A DNA stretch of 64,000 bases from positions 1 through 64,000 of the forward strand of contig ONAL01000003.1 of NCBI GenBank assembly GCA_900315785.1, written 5' to 3'. The position numbers were made by a program, and so were the translations under genes. Shown piece after piece: positions 7,933 through 16,626 of this stretch. Source of the DNA: an uncultured Eubacteriales bacterium (GTDB lineage Bacteria > Bacillota > Clostridia > Oscillospirales > Acutalibacteraceae). Position 1 is the stretch's first letter. The number at the start of each line of letters is the position of its first letter. The notes below the pieces were generated by a model. That model was given only the letters and a program-made list of their open reading frames with translations, made no database searches and was not told where the DNA came from.

Positions 7933-7984
7933 GGTTAGCCTGACCTTACCGAGATAGTATAACAGCCTTTTTTTGTTTTGTCAA
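7933..7984 (-). promoter_or_regulatory. feo operon promoter with overlapping degenerate operator
   Basis: On the minus strand TTGACA (7984-7979), a 17-nt spacer and TATACT (7961-7956) form a near-consensus promoter. GGTTAGCCTGACC at 7933-7945 covers the expected start point and is one base away from the symmetric core of the classical DtxR box. The same segment can form a 7-bp GTCAGGC/GCCTGAC hairpin (7926-7944). Confidence 0.7.
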
Positions 7985-8071
7985 GCCCTGATTTTACATA
8001 TTTTTCGCGAGAGGCACAAGGCGGCGCAATGCTGTTTTTACGTACCTTTCGCAAATACGCCGCCGTTGTGT

Positions 8072-8620
8072 TTATTCCGTGCCCTTGAGCGCTTCGACCA
8101 TATCAATCTTTTTGTTTTTGCGCGCTACCATCAGACCGACCAGAAGCGAAACGCCGAAGGTCAGAAGGACAGACACCGTGTAGGTCGTCACGCCGAGCAT
8201 AAGCTTCATCTCATATTCGCCCGCAAGCGCTGTGAGAAGAATCTGCAATACTCCGACGCCCGCGGGAAGTCCGATGATTACGCCGAAAAAGGTCAGCCAG
8301 ATATTCTGAGAAATCAAAAGCCTTCCGATTGCGCGGTTGCGGAAGCCGAGAACCTTCAAGGTCGCGAGCTCGCGCGAACGCTCCACATAGCTCATTATTC
8401 CGAGATTGTAAAGCACAACGATTCCGAGAACAGCCGCGGTTACAACGACGAGGCGCTCGCATTCCTTAGCCTTGTCGCCGACCATTCCGCCGAACTTGGA
8501 GAAGCCCCTTGTGAGACCGTCGAACGCGCTGTTGACGATTGCGCTGTCGAGACCTGCCTTCTCCTGCTTCTGAATCTGGAACTTGTTTGTCTCGGCTCCG
8601 AAGCAAACGCTGTCAATCGG
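8072..8620 (-). pseudogene. C-terminal remnant of an FtsX-type ABC permease
   Basis: The frame from about 8620 to 8072 encodes the last ~180 residues of a MacB/FtsX-type permease: a short extracytoplasmic part (SVCFGAETNKFQIQ), then helices VVTAAVLGIVVLYNLGIM, IWLTFFGVIIGLPAGVG and VSVLLTFGVSLLVGLMV. The cytosolic loop SYVERSRELATLKVLGFRN is characteristic of FtsX domains. The N-terminal half and the ATPase partner are absent, and the frame runs straight into the end of another gene, so this is a deletion product. An ATG at 8485 could still start a 137-residue fragment, but it has no good ribosome-binding site. Confidence 0.75.
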
Positions 8621-9306
8621 GCTTTGCGGGAGGATTGCCCTCGGGCTTGTTGCCGTCGGGAGCTCCCGAGGAAGATGAAACCGTGATTTCCATCGCTTCG
8701 CCTGTGGAAGCTGTTCCCGATTTGTATTCCTTGCCGTTGACGTAGAGCTTGTGACCGTTGAGGTTTATGCTGCCCTTGGCACAGGTGAGCGAGCTCACAT
8801 ATGAATCGCCCGTCAGCGTCCAGGTTGAACCGTCCTCAATCTCTACATATACGCTGCCGCTCTCGCCGTCGGAGTTGATTGCGCCCGTGAAGCTTGAGCT
8901 TTCCTTGAGATAGAGGTTGAGCGTCGAGACGCTGTCCACGATGATGTCGCCGTCAATCGTCTGGTTCGTCGCGTTCAGATTGACCTGACCGCCGTTGGAG
9001 CCCTCTGTTCCCCAGCCTGCCTGAGTAGCTTGCGGTCTCGCCGTCAGCGGTAATCGCGTGAGCTCCGTCCTCGTCGTTTGAGACGGTGTCCTTAATTGTG
9101 ATGTCGTCCTCGGAAAGCTTCTGCGACTTGACCTCAACCGTCTGTGAATTCTCGGTTGTGGTTTCGGCTGTGGTTTCTACCACCGAAGCCGAGGTCGCCG
9201 AGGATGACGTTGAGCTCTTGGAGCCGCAGCCGCTGAGAGCGACCGTCACGGATAATGCCGTGATGAGAGAAAGAATACTCAAAGATTGCTTGATATAGGA
9301 TTTCAT
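8613..9306 (-). pseudogene. Lipoprotein/adhesin gene with internal deletion and frameshift
   Basis: The gene starts at 9306 with a lipoprotein signal (MKSYIKQSLSILSLITALS then LSGCGS) and a Ser/Thr-rich linker, then reads ITADGETASY. Near 9025 the frame breaks, and the continuation is in another frame: GWGTEGSNGGQVNLNATNQTIDG, SSFTGAINSDGESG, WTLTGDSYVSSL, ending GNPPAKPD stop. The second part is a beta-helix-type repeat region like that of Cthe_2159-related surface proteins. A large middle portion appears to have been removed, joining the two ends out of frame. Its end also overlaps the truncated permease, so the locus has suffered at least two deletions. Confidence 0.7.
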
Positions 9307-9372
9307 AACGCCTGCCTCCTTTGTTTGATTGTATTCTAACCCCCTAACTTTAAAAAAAGCTTAAATAAATAA

Positions 9373-9762
9373 CTAATTTAAAATATTTCTGCAATAATTT
9401 ACGAACTCGTGATAATGCTTCGGAAAGTTGTTGGAGCCCTCGGCACGGACCTTTTCTCCGTTGATTTCCGCCTCAAGGAGGAACATATAGCCGTCGCGGA
9501 CGTGGCGCGGATTGGGACCGAAAAAACCGTTCCAGCCGAGGATATTCCAATCGTTGAGGAGCCCGACAAACTCACTGAGCTCAACCTCGGCGGATTTCTG
9601 AGGAACAAGCGCTTTCTCTCCCGAGCTGTAGTTGACAAAAAAGAGCGTGAGCTCGGCTGACTCACCCTTGTTGATTATCTCGTAAACCTCGGTCAGGCGC
9701 ATTCCCGAAATTCTGAGGTTGATTTTTGAAAACGAGGTTATCTCCTTTTTCCTGAAAAACAT
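9373..9762 (-). CDS. Hypothetical protein, 129 aa
   Basis: No family is recognised. The start at 9762 (MFFRKKEITSFSK) has an AAAAGGGG ribosome-binding site 8 nt upstream; the longer in-frame start at 9816 has none and would run into a terminator hairpin. The protein is soluble with no signal peptide and alternates strands and loops (VYEIINKGESAELTLFFVNYSSGEK, FVGLLNDWNILGWNGFFG). It ends with an aromatic helix (HYHEFVNYCRNILN). It lies between the decayed lipoprotein locus and the large Cthe_2159-type gene and appears to be a single-gene unit. Confidence 0.7.
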   Translation of the reverse strand: MFFRKKEITSFSKINLRISGMRLTEVYEIINKGESAELTLFFVNYSSGEKALVPQKSAEVELSEFVGLLNDWNILGWNGFFGPNPRHVRDGYMFLLEAEINGEKVRAEGSNNFPKHYHEFVNYCRNILN

Positions 9763-9813
9763 AGTATCACTCCCCTTTTCCCTATGATACATTATCGGTG
9801 AGAGAATGTAAAG

Positions 9814-9846
9814 CAAAAGTCGGGACAGCCCGAAGACTGCCCCGAT
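9814..9846 (-). terminator. Terminator of the Cthe_2159-type gene
   Basis: Stem TCGGGGCAG/CTGTCCCGA on the minus strand, loop TCTTCGGG, followed by TTTTGC. It sits 10 nt after the stop at 9856. Confidence 0.75.
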
Positions 9847-9855
9847 ATGTGATGA

Positions 9856-12276
9856 TTATACAACCTTTACCTTTATCTTAAACGTCTTGACGCCGTTCAC
9901 CTTGACCTTGATTGTGGTTGTGCCCTTTTTAAGCGCCTTGATAGTGAGCTTGGAAGAGGTCTTTGCCGAGGTGATTTTTGCAACCTTGCTGTTTGAGCTC
10001 GTGTAGGTGTTCTTGATTGAGGACGCCTTGCGGTAGAGCTTGAAGGTGTAGGTCTTGCCTTGTTTGATTGTGTAGGTTTTGGTCTGGCTGAGATAGGTCT
10101 TGCCGCGCTTGATGACAGGATTGTTGGTCACCGTCACCTTGCAGGAAAGCGTCTTGGAGCCAACCTTGACCTTGATAATTGCCGTTCCTCTCTGGAGCGC
10201 CGTTACGACGCCCTTTGAGCTGACCTTCGCGACCTTTGTGTTCGATGAGGTGTAGGTCACGTTGTTTGAGCCCTTGTTCTTGACCGCGAGTGTGAAGCTT
10301 GAGCCTGCGGATACTGACTTTCTGGTGTAGGTCAGTGTGGGAGCCTTTGTCGCCGCCTGAGTAGTCGGCTCGGTGGTTGCTTCCTCCTCGCTCTCGGTGT
10401 ACTCGGTTGCCTCATAGAGCTTGGGAATTGTCTTGTACTCGACCTTGTTGCAGTCGGAACAGGTGTACTTGATAAGACCTGTGGAATCTGCGGTCGCCTC
10501 GCTTACTACAGTACCGTTGTCATAGCTGTGCGAGTCGGGAGCGTTTGACTTGCAGTTGTCCACGCTTGAGCCTGTGCTCACGCTGCCCGAGGTGAGTGTG
10601 GGCGATGAATAGAGCAGATAGCTGATTCTGCGGACAAGCTTTTCGCTTGCGAGAACGCTGCCGCCGCTTGTGATGTTGATGACAGTACCCGCGTTATATG
10701 AAGAAGTGCTTGTGACAGTTTTCTGGTTGGAGCCCGAGATGTTTACTCCCATACCCTGTGAGCCCGCGGCGAATACAGTCGCGCCGTTCAGGGTAATTGC
10801 GCCGTCCGCGTCGAGGGGAGAGTTGTCGCCGCCGCCCTGCATTGAGAGCACGGTGATATCTCCTCCGAGAAGGTTGAGAGCGCCGTTTGAGTCAAGTCCG
10901 TCGCCGAGACAATCCACATAGAATGTACCGCCGTAGATGTTGAGCGAATAGTTGCCTGTGTTCTGATTACCGCCGGGCTGTTGTCCGGGCTGTCCTCCGG
11001 GCTGTCCTCCCGGTTGTCCGCCGGGCTGTCCTCCGGGTTGTCCGCCGAACTGTCCGCCGGGTCCGAAGTTATCCTGACCCTGTCCGTTATCAGTGCCGTT
11101 GGAGCTGCCGCCGGCGGCGTTGATACCGTCGTCGGAGGCGTATACGCTGTACTTGCCCGAGTAAGCGTTGATTACGGCGCCTTCAAGTCCTTCGTAAGAG
11201 GAATAAATGTATATTTCGGGGTCGCGCTCCTTGCCGTCCTCGGCTCCGAGAGTGAGGGTGGTGTCAGCGTGAACTCCGTCGTCGCCTGTGTAGATGTAAA
11301 GCGTGCCGCCTGTGATTGTGCAGCTGCCGTCGGAATGAACCGCGTCGTCGGCGGTGTTGAGGTTGAATGTACCGCCGTTTATTATGAGCTGGTTTGTCGG
11401 GTCGGTTGTGTTATTGTTGTTGCCCGACGCCTTGAGTCCCTTGCAGCTCATTGTGTCCTTGTTGAACGACGAGCTGTTGTAGCCGTCGAGCGTCTTGATG
11501 TCGAATGTACCGTTATTTATTGTGAGGTTCTCAGCCGCGACAATTCCGTCGCCCTGAGCGTTGACCGTGAAGGTGCCGCCGTTGATTGTCACGGTACCCG
11601 CGGAGTCGGTGTCGCCCTCGTCGGGCTCGGACTTGATACCGTCGTTGCCCGAGGTTATGTTGAAGGTTCCCGCGTTGATTACGATGCTTCCGTCGAACGC
11701 GATTCCGTTGTTCGCCGCGTTCGCGATAATGGTTCCGCCGTCAACGGTAAGCGAGCTCTGAGCGCCGCCCTTGATACCGTTCTTCGCGTTGCCGACAGCC
11801 TTGAGGGTGCCGTCTCCGAAGATTGTCAGCGCCGAAGAGGACTTCACCTTAATCGCCGCGCCCTCAAAGTCGGAGTTTGTCGCCTCGGTCGCCGCGTCCT
11901 CGTTATCGGTGAGTGTCGTGGTGCCGACAAGCTTCAAAAGCACCGAGCTCGAGCCTTTTACTACGAGCGGAGCGGTCGTCGATGACGAGAGCGTGAGGTT
12001 GTCGAGAATAAGCGTAACGTCGGAAACGCCCTTTGCGACCACAATGCTGCCCTCTGTCGAGCTGCCCTTAATGCGATAGGTGCCCGCGCTGTTAATCGTC
12101 AGGGTTGACGAGCTGATTGTGTAGCCGTCGCCCGAAACGGTTTCGGTGATTGTGTCGCCGTTGAATGAAAGCGTAGCCTGTTCATTTGAATAGGTAAGCG
12201 CCGATGCCGAAATCGGGAACAGCGAAATCAGCATCAGTACCGAAAGCAGTACGCCCAAGAATTTTTTAGTCTTCAT
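9856..12276 (-). CDS. Cthe_2159-type carbohydrate-binding surface protein
   Basis: The 806-residue protein has a signal peptide (MKTKKFLGVLLSVLMLISLF). Residues ~45-560 form a long beta-helix-like array of GGTF/NGGTF/NNGTF turns (INGGTFTVNAQGDGIVAAE, LNLLGGDITVLSMQGGGDN) characteristic of the Cthe_2159 family, whose founder binds plant cell-wall polysaccharide. A low-complexity GGQPGGQPGG block lies near residue 430. A C-x2-C segment (KYTCSDCNKVEY) follows, and two Ig-like (BIG2-type) domains end the protein (VTYTSSNTKVAKVSSKGVVTA and a second copy ending KIKVKVV). No sortase signal or dockerin is seen. AGGAGG precedes the ATG. The likely role is adhesion to plant polysaccharide at the cell surface. 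Confidence 0.85.
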   Translation of the reverse strand: MKTKKFLGVLLSVLMLISLFPISASALTYSNEQATLSFNGDTITETVSGDGYTISSSTLTINSAGTYRIKGSSTEGSIVVAKGVSDVTLILDNLTLSSSTTAPLVVKGSSSVLLKLVGTTTLTDNEDAATEATNSDFEGAAIKVKSSSALTIFGDGTLKAVGNAKNGIKGGAQSSLTVDGGTIIANAANNGIAFDGSIVINAGTFNITSGNDGIKSEPDEGDTDSAGTVTINGGTFTVNAQGDGIVAAENLTINNGTFDIKTLDGYNSSSFNKDTMSCKGLKASGNNNNTTDPTNQLIINGGTFNLNTADDAVHSDGSCTITGGTLYIYTGDDGVHADTTLTLGAEDGKERDPEIYIYSSYEGLEGAVINAYSGKYSVYASDDGINAAGGSSNGTDNGQGQDNFGPGGQFGGQPGGQPGGQPGGQPGGQPGQQPGGNQNTGNYSLNIYGGTFYVDCLGDGLDSNGALNLLGGDITVLSMQGGGDNSPLDADGAITLNGATVFAAGSQGMGVNISGSNQKTVTSTSSYNAGTVINITSGGSVLASEKLVRRISYLLYSSPTLTSGSVSTGSSVDNCKSNAPDSHSYDNGTVVSEATADSTGLIKYTCSDCNKVEYKTIPKLYEATEYTESEEEATTEPTTQAATKAPTLTYTRKSVSAGSSFTLAVKNKGSNNVTYTSSNTKVAKVSSKGVVTALQRGTAIIKVKVGSKTLSCKVTVTNNPVIKRGKTYLSQTKTYTIKQGKTYTFKLYRKASSIKNTYTSSNSKVAKITSAKTSSKLTIKALKKGTTTIKVKVNGVKTFKIKVKVV

Positions 12277-12475
12277 TATGACCTCCTGTGTTGTTCGGGA
12301 TTCTCCCTTTTTTCGTCTGTATTTTAATCCCCGAGCTTTAAAAAATCCTTAAAAAACTTAAAAACTTTTTAAAAATTTTTGACCGTCAAAATTTCGCATT
12401 TTTCTTTTTCATACTTTATTAATACGGAGTGTTGTGTTATAATTGGGGGTGTTTTGAATAAATGGAGGTTCGATT

Positions 12476-13957
12476 ATGAAAATTGGTTTTGATAACGACA
12501 AATATCTTGAAATGCAATCCCAGCATATCCGCGACCGTATCTCGAAGTTCGGCGACAAGCTCTACCTTGAGTTCGGCGGCAAGCTCTTCGACGATTACCA
12601 CGCTTCCCGAGTTCTCCCCGGGTTCAAGCCCGATTCCAAGCTCCAGATGCTTATGCAGCTCAAGGACGAGGCGGAAATCGTAATTGTTATCAACGCCGAT
12701 GATATCGAAAAGAACAAGGTCAGAGGCGACCTCGGTATCACCTATGACCTTGACGTGCTCAGACTTATCGATGTGTTCAAGAGCAGAGGACTCTGCGTCA
12801 GAAGCGTTGTGCTGACCCGCTTTGCCGACCAGCCGACCGCGATGAACTTTGAACACAAGCTGACCGAGAACGGAATCAACGTATATCATCACTACTCTAT
12901 CCCCAACTATCCCACCGACGTTGACCTCATCGTCAGCGACGAGGGCTACGGCAAGAACGACTATGTCGAAACCTCGCGCCGTCTTGTGGTCATCACCGCT
13001 CCGGGTCCGGGCTCGGGCAAAATGGCGGTTTGTCTCTCACAGCTCTATCACGAGCACGTAAGAGGTATCAAGGCAGGCTACGCGAAGTTTGAGACCTTCC
13101 CTATCTGGAACCTTCCCTTAAAGCACCCCGTAAACGTCGCTTATGAAGCGGCAACAGCCGACCTCAACGACGTCAATATGATTGACCCGTTCCACCTCGA
13201 GGCTTACGGCGAAACAACAGTTAACTACAACAGAGATATAGAGATTTTCCCTGTGCTCAACACGATGTTCGAGCTCATTCTCGGAAAATCCCCCTACAAA
13301 TCCCCGACCGATATGGGCGTTAATATGGCAGGCAACTGCATTATTGACGACGAGGTTGTCAGAAAAGCGGCTAATCAGGAGATTATCAGACGTTACTACG
13401 CGGCGCTTTCGAACCAGACAAAGGGCGTAGGCTCAACAGACGAGGCGTACAAAATCAGCCTTCTTATGAAGCAGAACAAGCTCAAAACCGACGACAGAGC
13501 GGTCATCGCTCCCGCACTCAAAAGAGCTGAGGAAACGGGCGCTCCCGCGGCGGCGATTGAGCTTCCCGACGGCGAAATCATCGTCGGCAAGACCTCGAAT
13601 CTGCTCGGCGCCTGCTCGGCTATGCTTCTGAACGCGCTCAAATCTCTCGCTAATATTCCCGACAGCGTTGATATCCTCGACGCTGCGGTTATCGAGCCTA
13701 TCCAGAGACTCAAGGTCGGAACCTTCGGCTCGGCGAATCCGAGACTTCATACCGACGAAATTCTGATTGCGCTGTCGATGTCGGCGGTAACAAATCCGAC
13801 CGCGAAGCTCGCTATGGAGCAGCTTCCCAAGCTCAGAGACACGGACGCTCACTCGTCGGTAATTATCTCCGAGACAGACACACGCGTGCTCAAGAGACTG
13901 GGAATCAGACTGACCACCGAGCCTGTCTACGAGACTGAGAGACTTTACAGAAAATAA
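12476..13957 (+). CDS. DUF1846 domain protein
   Basis: The 493-residue cytosolic protein matches the DUF1846 family over its whole length (MKIGFDNDKYLEMQSQHIRDRI, LPGFKPDSKLQMLMQLKDEAEIV, VVITAPGPGSGKMAVCLSQLYHE, GNCIIDDEVVRKAANQEIIRRY). The APGPGSGKMA segment is P-loop-like. Family members are widespread in Firmicutes without an established biochemical role that I can state. An AGG-type ribosome-binding site precedes the ATG. The stop overlaps the start of the NusG-II gene by one base, so the next genes are translationally linked. Confidence 0.9.
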   Translation: MKIGFDNDKYLEMQSQHIRDRISKFGDKLYLEFGGKLFDDYHASRVLPGFKPDSKLQMLMQLKDEAEIVIVINADDIEKNKVRGDLGITYDLDVLRLIDVFKSRGLCVRSVVLTRFADQPTAMNFEHKLTENGINVYHHYSIPNYPTDVDLIVSDEGYGKNDYVETSRRLVVITAPGPGSGKMAVCLSQLYHEHVRGIKAGYAKFETFPIWNLPLKHPVNVAYEAATADLNDVNMIDPFHLEAYGETTVNYNRDIEIFPVLNTMFELILGKSPYKSPTDMGVNMAGNCIIDDEVVRKAANQEIIRRYYAALSNQTKGVGSTDEAYKISLLMKQNKLKTDDRAVIAPALKRAEETGAPAAAIELPDGEIIVGKTSNLLGACSAMLLNALKSLANIPDSVDILDAAVIEPIQRLKVGTFGSANPRLHTDEILIALSMSAVTNPTAKLAMEQLPKLRDTDAHSSVIISETDTRVLKRLGIRLTTEPVYETERLYRK

Positions 13958-14316
13958 TGAAAATGAACAGACGGGATTTTATCGCGATTGCCGTCGTGCT
14001 TATCCTCTCGGTTGCGGGCTTTCTGGTGTTTGGCAGAAGCCAAAAGGACGGCGGAGCTGTCAGAATCACCTCTGGCGGAAAAGTCGTCGGCACATATCCG
14101 CTGGGCTCGGACAAGGAGATTAAAATCCCATTTGAAAACGGCGAGAACACCGTCGTAATCAAGGACGGAAGCGTTTATATGAAGAACGCCGACTGCCCTG
14201 ACAGGCACTGTGTAAAGCAGGGCAAAATCAGCAAATCGGGCGAAGCGATAATTTGTCTGCCCCACAAGCTGACCGTTGAGATTACAGGCGGCGAAATCGA
14301 CGCCGTCGCAAGGTAA
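13957..14316 (+). CDS. NusG domain II-containing protein
   Basis: The 119-residue protein has one N-terminal membrane anchor (FIAIAVVLILSVAGFLVFG) and an extracytoplasmic NusG domain II (GGKVVGTYPLGSDKEIKIPF, NTVVIKDGSVYMKNADCPDRHCVKQGKI, AIICLPHKLTVEI). The C-x4-C (CPDRHC) and ICLPH residues are conserved in this family and may bind a ligand or form a disulfide. These proteins are commonly encoded beside Gx-transporter (HepI-like) genes, exactly as here. The start ATG overlaps the previous stop (TAATG). Function is unproven. Confidence 0.9.
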   Translation: MKMNRRDFIAIAVVLILSVAGFLVFGRSQKDGGAVRITSGGKVVGTYPLGSDKEIKIPFENGENTVVIKDGSVYMKNADCPDRHCVKQGKISKSGEAIICLPHKLTVEITGGEIDAVAR

Positions 14317-14320
14317 GAGT

Positions 14321-14821
14321 ATGGCAAAGAGAGCAGCTAAAATCGGAGTTTTTATCGCGCTGGCGATGATACTGAGCTATCTTGAAGCGATTCTGCCGCT
14401 GAATATCGGTATTCCGGGGGTCAAGCTCGGTCTGTCGAATATTGTCGTGGTCGTGTCGCTGTACTCGCTGACTGTTCCCGAAACGGCGGGCATTTCACTT
14501 ATACGCATTTTGCTTATGGGAATTCTCTTCGGCAACGCGGTTTCGCTCGTGTACAGCCTTTCGGGCGGCGCGCTGAGCCTTGTCGGAATGATAATCTGCA
14601 AAAGGCTCAGGCTTTCCGTCATCGGCGTAAGTATTGTCGGAGCGGTGCTCCACAACGTCGCGCAGCTCGCGGCTGCGGTTGTGATTCTCCAAAGCTCGGC
14701 GATTGGGTATTATCTGCCGATACTTCTTATATCGGGTCTTGTGACGGGATTTCTGATTGGAATTGCCTCCGACAGACTAATCTTCCTTGAAAAAAAGCTC
14801 AATATACAGCAAAAACCTTAG
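14321..14821 (+). CDS. Gx transporter-family membrane protein (HepI-like)
   Basis: The 166-residue integral membrane protein has about five helices (IGVFIALAMILSYLEAILPL, LGLSNIVVVVSLYSLTVP, LVGMIICKRL, VSIVGAVLHNVAQLAAAVVIL, ISGLVTGFLIGIA). The GIPGVKLGLSNIV motif marks the Gx transporter/heptaprenyl diphosphate synthase component I family, which resembles ECF substrate-binding proteins. The ATG at 14321 follows GGTAAGAG; an in-frame start at 14276 lies inside the previous gene. It pairs with the NusG-II protein upstream; the substrate is unknown. Confidence 0.88.
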   Translation: MAKRAAKIGVFIALAMILSYLEAILPLNIGIPGVKLGLSNIVVVVSLYSLTVPETAGISLIRILLMGILFGNAVSLVYSLSGGALSLVGMIICKRLRLSVIGVSIVGAVLHNVAQLAAAVVILQSSAIGYYLPILLISGLVTGFLIGIASDRLIFLEKKLNIQQKP

Positions 14822-14847
14822 AGCAAAATGCCCTAAGGTTATATTTT
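14814..14847 (+). terminator. Terminator after the Gx transporter gene
   Basis: Stem AACCTTAG/CTAAGGTT with an 11-nt loop followed by ATATTTTT; it overlaps the stop codon. The opposite strand is A-rich on the other side, so it may also stop transcription from the convergent pyrophosphatase gene. Confidence 0.8.
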
Positions 14848-14856
14848 TGCAAATCT

Positions 14857-16497
14857 TTACATTTCCTCAATCGCCTTGATTATCGGAGCGAGGACTTGTT
14901 TTTTGCGGCTGACAACGCCCTTGAGGATAACGCTGTGCTCGTCGGGCTCCGCCGAGAACGCCGACTGCGCTACCGACCTTGCGCCCTGACCGACGAAGAG
15001 CAGCTCCGTGCTTTCGTCGATGATGTTCGTCAGCATCATAAACAGCATATCCATTCCCGAATTGGGCAGCAGCTCCTCCATATACGGCAGGAGCTTTTCC
15101 TTTACCTTTTTGAGCTCGGGCTCGCTGACGCCCGTCACCTGAGATACGGTTATGCGGTGCTTTTCCGCCTTGAACTGCTTGCAGTCTATATGGAAAATCT
15201 CGTCCGCGCTCTGTCTGCCGAGCCTTGAGCCCGCGTTGAACATCGACGCTGCGTGCTTCTCGATATCGATATTGGCGATACTCGCAAGGAACCTCGCCGC
15301 GCTCTCGTCGGCGGGAGTACAGGTCGGAGAACGGAACATAAGAGTGTCGGACAGGATAGCCGAGCAGAGCAGACCCGCGATTTTCGGTTCAATCGAGATA
15401 TTCTGCTCGCGGTACATCATAGAGATAATTGTCGCGGTGCAGCCGAGCGGCTGATTGCGGAAATAAATCGGGTTCATAGTCTCGACCGAGTCGATACGGT
15501 GGTGGTCGATAATCTCGATAACGTCGGCGGAGCGGATTCCGTCTACCGCCTGTCCCCTCTCGTTGTGGTCAACGAGAATGACCTTCTGGCGCTCGATGTC
15601 GAGCAGATTACGCTGTGAAATCATACCGACATACCTGTCGTTGTTGTCAAGAACAGGGAAATATCTGATACGCTTCTTGGCGACGGTCGCCTTGACGTCG
15701 GTGACGAGGTCGTCAAGGTTGAACGCGATGATTCCGTCCTTACGCATAATATGACCGACAGGCACCGCCTGATTTATAAGCTTGGCGCAGGTGTAGGTGT
15801 CGAGCGGAGACGCGATGACCGTACAGCCCGCTTCCTCGGCAATCTTGATGATTGTTCTGGAAACCTTTGCGCCGATACCGATTACGATACAGCCGGCCTT
15901 CATTTCGATAGCGCAGAGCTGAGACTCGTAGCGGTTGCCGAGCAGAACCATATCGTGCTCGGAGATGTAGTCCTCCATAACGTCGGGATTAGCCGCCGCG
16001 ACGACTACCTTTCCCTTGGTGAAATGCTCCTCGGGATTGCCGACGACAACCTCGCCGCGGAGCGTTTCGGCGATGTTCTTATACGAGGTTTTAGCCTTTG
16101 AAAGCGCGCTCGCGTCCTGGTCCTCCATATAGAACCGAGCCTGGTCGCCGAGCGTGAGGATACCCTTGATTTTGCCATTTTGGGTGAGAATCGGAACCGT
16201 CTGGATATTCTCGTCGCGCATATGCTCCCACGCCTTCTTGAGCGAAATCTGCGTGGTGATACCGCCGATTTCGCGGTACGCTACGTCGGAAATCCTGGGC
16301 TCCAGCGACTCAATCAGCTCGGGCGGCTCAACGCCGAACTTCTCAAGCACGAACTTGGTCTCGTTGTTTATCTCGCCTGCACGGCAGGGTCTGAAGCTCT
16401 CGCCCGTGAGCTTGGTTTTTAAATCCGCGTAACAAATCGCGGAGCAGATGGAATCAGTGTCGGGATTCTTGTGACCGATAACGATAGTCGATTTCAT
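14857..16497 (-). CDS. ppaC: Manganese-dependent inorganic pyrophosphatase with CBS and DRTGG insert
   Basis: The 546-residue family II pyrophosphatase splits PPi to phosphate in the cytosol. The N-terminal DHH domain shows GHKNPDTDSI (residues 8-17) and a later IDHHRIDSV; the C-terminal DHHA2 part contains SRKKQVLAPIIKAIEE. Between the two halves of the DHH domain lie a CBS pair (EHMRDENIQTVPILTQNGKIKGILTLGD; KKRIRYFPVLDNNDRYVGMISQRNL) and a DRTGG domain, the arrangement of nucleotide-regulated clostridial enzymes. The start at 16497 is chosen by homology (MKSTIVIGHKNPDTDS) and a GAGGCGG upstream. It is an isolated gene. Confidence 0.93.
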   Translation of the reverse strand: MKSTIVIGHKNPDTDSICSAICYADLKTKLTGESFRPCRAGEINNETKFVLEKFGVEPPELIESLEPRISDVAYREIGGITTQISLKKAWEHMRDENIQTVPILTQNGKIKGILTLGDQARFYMEDQDASALSKAKTSYKNIAETLRGEVVVGNPEEHFTKGKVVVAAANPDVMEDYISEHDMVLLGNRYESQLCAIEMKAGCIVIGIGAKVSRTIIKIAEEAGCTVIASPLDTYTCAKLINQAVPVGHIMRKDGIIAFNLDDLVTDVKATVAKKRIRYFPVLDNNDRYVGMISQRNLLDIERQKVILVDHNERGQAVDGIRSADVIEIIDHHRIDSVETMNPIYFRNQPLGCTATIISMMYREQNISIEPKIAGLLCSAILSDTLMFRSPTCTPADESAARFLASIANIDIEKHAASMFNAGSRLGRQSADEIFHIDCKQFKAEKHRITVSQVTGVSEPELKKVKEKLLPYMEELLPNSGMDMLFMMLTNIIDESTELLFVGQGARSVAQSAFSAEPDEHSVILKGVVSRKKQVLAPIIKAIEEM

Positions 16498-16587
16498 AAC
16501 CGCCTCAGCCTTTCTTTGCGTGTATTTCATACCTCTATGATAACGTATTACAGGCAAGTTTGCAAGTGAAAAATGTACCGTTCGGAA

Positions 16588-16614
16588 AAGAAAAAGACCG
16601 CCGAAGCGGTCTTT
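16588..16614 (-). terminator. Terminator of the trpB-type gene
   Basis: Stem AAAGACCGC/GCGGTCTTT with a 4-nt loop and TTTTTC following on the minus strand, 13 nt past the stop at 16627. Confidence 0.85.
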
Positions 16615-16626
16615 CGTTATTTTGTA

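Noticed and set aside
8009..8066. GGCGGCG...CGCCGCC inverted repeat downstream of the FtsX remnant as a terminator
   Set aside because: The loop is over 30 nt and no T-run follows on the minus strand, so support is too weak.
10981..11985. 334-codon plus-strand ORF opposite the Cthe_2159 gene
   Set aside because: The minus-strand gene has a signal peptide, repeats and a ribosome-binding site. The antisense frame is low-complexity (SGLSSGLSSRLS) and results from codon bias.
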